A stretch of DNA of 64,000 nt, from assembly GCA_030737875.1 (NCBI GenBank), contig CM060909.1, positions 28,975,659-29,039,658 of the forward strand. Direction: 5' to 3'. Below, in pieces: positions 57,569 to 64,000 of the stretch (the first letter of the stretch is position 1; each line of letters starts with the position of its first letter). The notes below the pieces were generated by a model that saw nothing but the letters and a program-made list of their open reading frames with translations, was not told the origin of the DNA and searched no databases. Source of the stretch: Allium sativum. Taxonomy: Eukaryota; Streptophyta; Magnoliopsida; Asparagales; Amaryllidaceae. Position numbers and translations under genes: made by a program.

Positions 57569-59110
57569 TTGCATGTTTCACCATAATTTTTATGTACATC
57601 TGGTCCTGGACATTGCCATGCATGTTTGAGTCTCAGTACATAACCTAGACTTGTATATTGGCTTGAGTTGATACTATATTCCCAGTACCACTGCTACACT
57701 TGAATTTTTAGCACTGCTGCATCTTCTTGTGTACATGCTCTTTGTACACTAATTCTCCATATTTGAAATTGAGCATTGATTATTGAGCTTTTGTGCTTGT
57801 TAGATACATGCCTCCTATTGTGTGTCATGTTGCGAGCACACCATTAATGACTTACCATGTGCATTTTTAAGTTGCACCCTCTTGATCATGAAAGTTGTTG
57901 TCATGTGTTTCCATGGCTTGCTGGTTCCTCGGGTTGAACTGTGCATGTATTCAAGCTGATGCTACCATGTTCCTGAGCATCATTCATGTGTCCATTTTCA
58001 ATTGTTTTAGTTCACTGTAGCTTGCATGTTGATTTGCACTCTACTGTACTCCATATGTGTGTTTGTTTGACCTTGTACATGTGCACTAGTGTGTTTGATA
58101 ATCCCGACTTGTCTTCATTTAATTGAACCATGAATTCTTGCTGAATTCACATATTCTCCATGTGTAGCCATATGCACCCAGTCTTGTACTTGCACCTCAT
58201 ATGTGAGTTATGCCTTGTGCATGTTGTGTAGTTGTATGCCACTGTGCATTTCCTTATGTCACTATCCTCTTATGTACACTTGGTGCTTTGACCTATTTCA
58301 TGTCCATGCTTTCTCAGTTTTTGATTCGAGCATGTACATGTTTGCTTGCATCATTTAAGAGATGCTTGTTTCATGTACTCCTGTCTCATACTACCATGCA
58401 TATGTGTAGCCTCTGATGTACCTTGTCTATGTTCAGCAGTGATGCATGTATCTGTCACGTTCCTCCTTCTCTTGGCAGATTTGGTACACATGAATTTGAA
58501 CTTTGTTTGCATACATTTGTTCCCTCGTGGAGTTGTGCTCATGAACCACTGTGTTGATGGCTGCATCACTACTTGCTAGCTATAACCTGAAACACACTTG
58601 AGTTGTTAGCACTGGGCTATGCATGCGCTTCTGAAATGCGCCATGCCTTCTGATCCTCCTCCATTGCTTGCATATGCATAATAAGCACACATATATGTAT
58701 ATACACACACACACACACACATTTACGTGTGTGTATGTACATTATGTCACTTGCATGAATTTGGCATCCCCATTGTATTGTTATGCTTGATTTTATTGTA
58801 CCTGTTCACCTGAAAAATAACTGTATACAAGTGCAGAAGTATTTTTCTACTTAAATCAGCAGACCACCATATGTTGTGTCATGGCCAGCTAAGATTACCA
58901 GACCAAAATGTTGGTCGAGGCTAGTCTTGATCAACAATTCATGATAGTTGTGTTGAGGCTAATCTACGAGCATTAGTATCAGTATACCTTGTCGTATTTA
59001 CAGTGAATCACTATGAATATCACAAACAGTCTAGACTCAAATAAATGTATATACATGTCAGACCAAGTCTAGAAATATGATGAGAAATACACCAAAATTT
59101 GGAGGCAAAT
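56502..59110. other. Unassigned intergenic/repeat DNA
   Basis: No recognisable protein on either strand. Contains (AT)n at 56633-56656 and 57523-57567, (AC)n at 58703-58721, three loose copies of a TCTTGCCAAA-containing unit (about 57115, 57353, 57421) and a long CATG/TGCA-rich stretch (57500-58650). It could be part of an old LTR, but no boundary is visible. Confidence 0.5.
57523..57567. repeat. (AT)n microsatellite
   Basis: About 22 uninterrupted AT units. Confidence 0.95.
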
Positions 59111-59552
59111 TGTGATGACCCATTTCCTTGATCCTCGGAGCTCGACACTAATACATCCATGGTATTCATATATTGACATTCCAAGTGCCGGAAGAGAAGA
59201 TGGTCGATAGGATATGACACATTATACAACAACAAGAAATAATCATACATAAAACAGCAGAATGTAAATCATATTACATCATAGATTTCACCAGAGTTCA
59301 TACATCCCATCGGATCTAAATATCATACGTAGCAGCGGAAATAAGTAAATAAGTACGTTGTGGAAATAACGAAATATTGACATGACCGAGTCTCAGAGAG
59401 AATTCCAAAAGAACATCGTAATCCTGCTCCTGCTCCAAATCCAAAAGCAGCTTTCCTAAATAGCTTTCATATATATGAATATATATATATCTTCCAAAAG
59501 TAGTCTTAACTAACAACCTATTTACAGGCACACCCATGTGGAAATGAGGGCA

Positions 59553-59584
59553 CCCGAGTTTGCAAGGGAAAAACAAACTACGAG
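59553..59584 (-). other. Conserved LTR hairpin H3 in F
   Basis: On the minus strand CTCGTAGTTTG/CAAACTCGGG. The closing A-T pair of A, B and D is G-C here, and the outer CUCG/CGGG pairs remain with one bulge. It lies 442 bp from the LTR 3' end. Confidence 0.7.
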
Positions 59585-59739
59585 TCAGTCATAGGACAAG
59601 TATGAGAAACTCAAAACAGTTCTTAACTTTTATTAAAAGTAAAACATATCACGTTAACACGTCGTGTAATACAGAATGAGTTTCCTCCACATAAATGCTA
59701 ATGCACGAAACTTCATAATGGTTTTATAAAAATCAAGCC

Positions 59740-59805
59740 ATTATAAGACACATGTCCCATCACACAATGCAACGCATACTGGAGGATAAATTTTTACCTT
59801 ATAAT
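59740..59805 (-). other. Conserved LTR hairpin H2 in F
   Basis: ATTATAAG/CTTATAAT with a loop that shares GTCCCATCACACAATGC (plus strand) with D. Confidence 0.55.
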
Positions 59806-60307
59806 AGCCAAACATGCTTGATAAACAAAACTTTTTGATATTGATATTATTGTTAATGTCTAAATATGGAAATCACTTTCAAAAGTAAATGTATAAATTT
59901 TAGCTTGCATAATGCCCCATCCCATTGTGTTCGCTATTTAGTTTACATCTGAAAACGTAAAGGCTCTTATTGGAAATTGGATATCGTCAACGAACCAAGG
60001 AAAAAATCTTGCTTAACCATTCAGAATACCTCAAGCGGGATGTCGCAGGCCTTATACATGTGATCATTTGGAGCGGCAGAGCCGACCAACACTGACAGGC
60101 TAGTTGAATCTTACCGGAACATAATGTTCCTCAGTCGTGACCGATCATTGTAAGAGGCTCCCTGATCTGCCATCTACATAACTAAACTTCTCAGGGCTCC
60201 ATACCATAGCATCACTTTTTAACTAGAAAGAAACGTATGTCCTTATCTCTATGGTCCATCACCCTATTTTCGATTCATTCCGGGGTGTGAGGCCCAAGAG
60301 TCAACGT

Positions 60308-60360
60308 TCCAAAAAGCTTTGCTTTTCAACAAAAGCTTTGCTTTTCAACAAAAGCTTTGA
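60308..60360. repeat. Short tandem repeat AAAAGCTTTGCTTTTCAAC
   Basis: About 2.7 copies of a 19-bp unit, itself part-palindromic around AAAGCTTT. Confidence 0.88.
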
Positions 60361-61275
60361 TCTATCTGCCAGCAACACTTAGTATGCCATATTGTCAATC
60401 CACAACATATAATTGGTGTTTATTAATATATAACCCTCTGAGTACATAAGTCTCAGAGGAGGGTGTTAAGCTAACAGAATAAATTCCCCGCCACCAATTA
60501 ATATAACATCAATAAAAACCAATTGGTTATCTGTAAAATACAACGTCAGACACGCATCCATTTACAAGTACGAAACCGAAGGCACCTTATTCCTCGTCCA
60601 ATAAAGGAGAGAGGCCCTTGCACATCCAGGCAATCAATAAGTACGTCTGGACTACTACAACTTATAACCTTATAATTGGAGCTACACAAGGCAACAACAA
60701 GCAATCCATTCGATTCGAAGATTCCCGGCCTTCCACCCTCTTCGACTTTCAAATCGTCATATAATTATTCAAAATGGGTTGAACCCGGTCTTTTCGAAAT
60801 AATTAGCGTACATACCAAATCCTTTTTGGATTATCAACTCTCCAATTAAGTCTCCTTTGATAGGAAAACATTTCATAAGATTATATCTTATTCTCAAATT
60901 TGGTTAAGCTGTCGGGCTTCCAAAATCTTCTTCAAAACTCTTTTATTAAACATATTAAAGGTTCATAAAGGTTTGTATTCAATTTGGAAATTCAAAACCT
61001 TCATCTCAAAACATTTCTTTGAAACCGTTAGAAAAGGCGTTGCAAAATAGCCTATTTATAACCAATAGGTTTTTGTTATTCAAACCCATATATATTTGGT
61101 CCAAAACTCTTTCAAATCATTTATTACAATTTATAATAATTTTTTCTCATTTTTAATAATTTAATAATAGTCTATTTCAGTCTGATCCCATTTTGGGTAC
61201 TAAATGACACTAGCATTGTTTTTATTCAAATTTGATTTGAACATGTCTCAAAATTTAACCGTTGTATCTTAAATC

Positions 61276-61322
61276 TTTTCTTTTCATTTGAAAGCTCTTT
61301 TCATTTGAAAGCTCTTTTCATT
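61276..61322. repeat. Short tandem repeat CTTTTCATTTGAAAGCT
   Basis: Two full copies and one partial copy of a 17-18 bp unit. Confidence 0.88.
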
Positions 61323-63390
61323 TCGGACTAATCATTTTTCATTTTGGGAAAATCCGACGGTCGATCTCCTGGTACGTCAGTTTGAAGTCAATGGTCGAAA
61401 TTCATGAACTACCGCTGAACGACTAGTCCTATTCAGACCTAATTTCAATATATATAAAAAATTAGGTCGAATTACTTCAAAAATAATTTATTAATTATAT
61501 AAAACATATATAATATTTTTCAAAAACTATATTTTCTATATTTAACCTCAAATTCAAATAATCTATTATTTAAATATTATAGTATTATTTAAATCATTAA
61601 AATAATATTATTTTTCAAACTTCGCCTTTTGAAGACAAAACTTTCTTAAAGTCCATTATAAAAATAAATAAGATAGTTTCGAAAAGAAGATCTTGTTAAA
61701 ACATTTCTTATATACCCTAACCAAACTTCAATTTTCATTAAACCAGTTTATTAAAACTTTAAACTTCAACAGGCCAGCCTGCTCTTAACTTCTCCAAATC
61801 CATTTCTTACTTTTGCAAAAATTAGTCAAAATGGCTTTAACTTCATGTCCATGAAAAATCAAATATCAATTTTGAACTTTTATTTTTCGCCCATTGTTTA
61901 TATTAGTAAAATATTCATTAAATCACTTTATTTACTGGAGATTTAACCAACGAGCCAATAATCACACTTTTTGTCCATATTTAACCAGGTTAACACGTAT
62001 TACTTTATCAATAACTAATATAACATCCAATAACAGCAAAATAGAATGTCATGAACTTAACAGGGTGTTAACACAAAATCAATCACTATTTAAACATAGT
62101 ATTTATCGATTCAATGAGGTATATTTCAATAATCCATATTCAAATAACTGTCATTTAATCATCGATTGGGGTTCATACCAATATCCAACAACCAATACTT
62201 AGTTAATTTCCATTCAAAAAATCATTTAAGGTTCAAATCAATACCAATGTCATCCACAATGTCAGTTCTACGTGTCATACACTCAAGTGACTATATAAAT
62301 TTCACTTAAGAATCATATCTTTTCCATAACAACCATTACCAAACCATTCAATGAGCCCAAATAATCAACCAAATGTCATTAGATAACTCAATCTAGTTCA
62401 CAACTGTAACCAATATTTAACTAGCCCTTTTTCGTTTTAAAAGTTCTCACCCAATATTCCACTCCTCCTTACATTAATCGTAGGACGTCATAGTGATCCG
62501 GAAAAATTTCGACAGCCTCCCGACATTTCCAAGATTTTTTGAAAATTAAACGGACGGAGGCTTGATGCTATGGAGTTTTATGAAATGACGGGTGAATAGG
62601 TGGATGTATATTTGGTTCGAGGAGCTAACGCGTCGAGGTTTTGTGTGCTAGAGGGCTCGGGTTAAAGGTAGGGCCCACAGGTTGGCTGGCGCATGGATGG
62701 AGGCTAGTTTGGTTGGACCCATTCCAGAGGTAGGGGATGAGTTGGCACGTCCTAAGTGGTGCAAGGGGAAGGGTGTGGCTTTTAGGGGTTTTGAAGGAGT
62801 TTTTGGAGTTTTGGGTGAGGTGAGCGCCCACGACCTGGTGGAGGCTAGTCGGAGGGGGCGTCGCCGACATAGGGAGGGATTTGATCAGTGGCGGCTGTAG
62901 GGTGGCTCACGGGTGGAACTAGAAGGATAGGGTAGAGGAAAGCAAGAAGAAGGGAGTGGAGAGTAAAGTGATGTAAGGGAGAGGAAGGCTTATACTTATA
63001 GGCTAAGGAAAGGGGTAAATGCAATTCTGTGTGTGCGTTATCGGACATAGGGAAGATGGTGTGGAGAGCAAGATAAGGGTCTTAGGATAACGGTCTAATG
63101 AAGGGTTTAAACAAAATTTGTTTTATGTTCAACCATTTAATTAACTAGATAGCTTATGTACGTGCAAAGTTTCTACAACTTTTCGACATAATGTCTTACA
63201 CAATATTAAATATATTTTCCAGTCACGTTCACCAGTTTTTCGTGCTCTTCGATAATATGTAAATAAAATTTAAAATAAACTTATTTTTAATTAATTAAAA
63301 TGATCTCTAATTGACTATATACCTTATATAAATTATTAAAACTTGAAAATTTAAAATATTAAATTGATTCCAAAATTTCAGGTCGTTATA

Positions 63391-63408
63391 TTTTCCCCTA
63401 CTTAAAAG
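63391..63408 (-). promoter_or_regulatory. Polypurine tract of F (minus strand)
   Basis: Plus-strand TTTTCCCCTACTTAAAAG next to the LTR; the complement is purine-rich. The adjacent TTTGTCCTCAAAATT is the complement of the usual Tekay/Del tail, diverged. Confidence 0.8.
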
Positions 63409-63458
63409 AATTTTGTCCTCAAAATTGGGATGAAAGTAAGGCTGAATATAAACAATAT

Positions 63459-64000
63459 CTAAAAAATGAGTCTAACTCTCAAATTAGCTACTCCGATATA
63501 TTCACTCTGCACTTTGGGATAAGACTTTTGAATGCTGTCTTCTGTCTCCCATGTACAGTCTTTTGGATCTCCGCTCCAATGTACTTTAACTAGTTTTACC
63601 TTCTTATTTCTTAGTTCTTTTATTTCTTTGCCAATTACCTTTAAAAGCACTCTTGGAATTGCTAAACTTGGTGTGATTTCCAAGTCTTGTTGTGCTGCTT
63701 CCTCAATAATCAAATCACGATAATGTACATACTTCCGTAGATGAGAAATGTGAAAAATATTATGCACTCCGGATAACCATTCGGGTAGCTGAATCCAGTA
63801 AGATGGGGTTCCAATTTTTTCCAATATCGGGAATGGACCAATATACTTTAGCGATAATTTCCCACTTTTCTCGAATCGGGTAACACCTCTTAGTTGAGAA
63901 ACTTATTAAAACACCTGATCTCGAATTGCAAATTCCAAATCCCTTATTCTAGAATATGCATAACTTTTCCGTCTGCTTTGCGCTGTTTTCAACTTCTTAT
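63459..64000 (-). pseudogene. Element F integrase C-terminus and chromodomain (partial)
   Basis: From the window edge inward: KTAQSRRKSYAYSRIRDLEF, two successive stops (near 63905), VSQLRGVTRFEKSGKLSL, KYIGPFPILEKIGTPSYWIQ, LSGVHNIFHISHLRKYV, then a chromodomain with KKVKLVKVHWSGDPKDCTWE and TEDSIQKSYPK. This is the GPF/Y integrase tail plus CHD of Tekay-type chromoviruses. The 63459-63824 frame is open; the double stop upstream shows the polyprotein is broken. The rest lies beyond the window. Confidence 0.9.

Larger units (their letters stand above)
59111..63390 (-). mobile_element. Element F 3' LTR
   Basis: Plus-strand left end TGTGATGACCC, right end GGTCGTTATA next to a polypurine tract (63391-63408), so the element reads leftward. 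4280 bp. The right end would be TTACA if a C-to-T change is undone, as in D. Contains H3 (59553-59584), H2 (59740-59805), the TGCCTTCGG-type block without the H1 hairpin (complement at 60573-60585), short tandem repeats (60308-60360, 61276-61322) and a G-rich island at 62620-62960 matching the leader position in other LTRs. Confidence 0.85.

Overview
The window looks like a transposon-dense, AT-rich part of a flowering-plant nuclear genome. It has plant initiator-Met-tRNA primer binding sites (TGGTATCAGAGC), chromodomain Ty3/gypsy elements of Tekay/Del type, a CACTA (En/Spm) transposon with TNP2-like and Transposase_24-like remnants, and Ty1/copia debris. I found no intact host gene, no tRNA or rRNA gene and no CRISPR. 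The species cannot be named from the sequence.

Layout. (1) 1-181 and 11079-15312 are two parts of one minus-strand long LTR (called B'), split by element A. Element A (182-11073) is complete and non-autonomous: two ~4.78 kb LTRs flank only 1.33 kb of non-coding internal DNA, with target duplication GCGAT. (2) 15313-17526 and 23983 to about 49.3 kb hold a decayed plus-strand Ty1/copia element. It is split by a 6.46 kb solo LTR (D, 17527-23982, TSD AAATG) and, inside its 3' LTR, by element B. (3) Element B (25429-49130, TSD CTAAT) is a second non-autonomous element, with 5.8 kb LTRs and a 1.1 kb internal region. Its 3' LTR is split by element C (33973-44931, minus strand, TSD CCCGC), a decayed Tekay-like gag-pol chromovirus. 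The 5' LTR of C carries a MULE-like foldback insert (40990-42337) full of 18-bp palindromes. (4) A CACTA transposon occupies 49530-56501 (TSD TAC). (5) 56502-59110 is unassigned. (6) 59111 to the end is the 3' LTR and pol C-terminus of another minus-strand chromovirus (F).

How the parts relate. A and B share the primer binding site, polypurine-tract type and terminal gag-pol remnant with the chromoviruses, so they are probably mobilised in trans by relatives of C and F. The most unusual signal is a set of short hairpins at equivalent places near the 3' end of the LTRs. One is present in all five families checked (A, B, C, D, F), two others in subsets. Compensatory base changes suggest a selected RNA structure inside these very long LTRs. 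A second pattern is an AT-rich, quasi-palindromic repeat array at a similar place in A, B, B' and D, with a different repeat sequence in each family.

Boundaries given with matching target duplications are firm. LTR ages, trans-mobilisation and RNA function are inferences.
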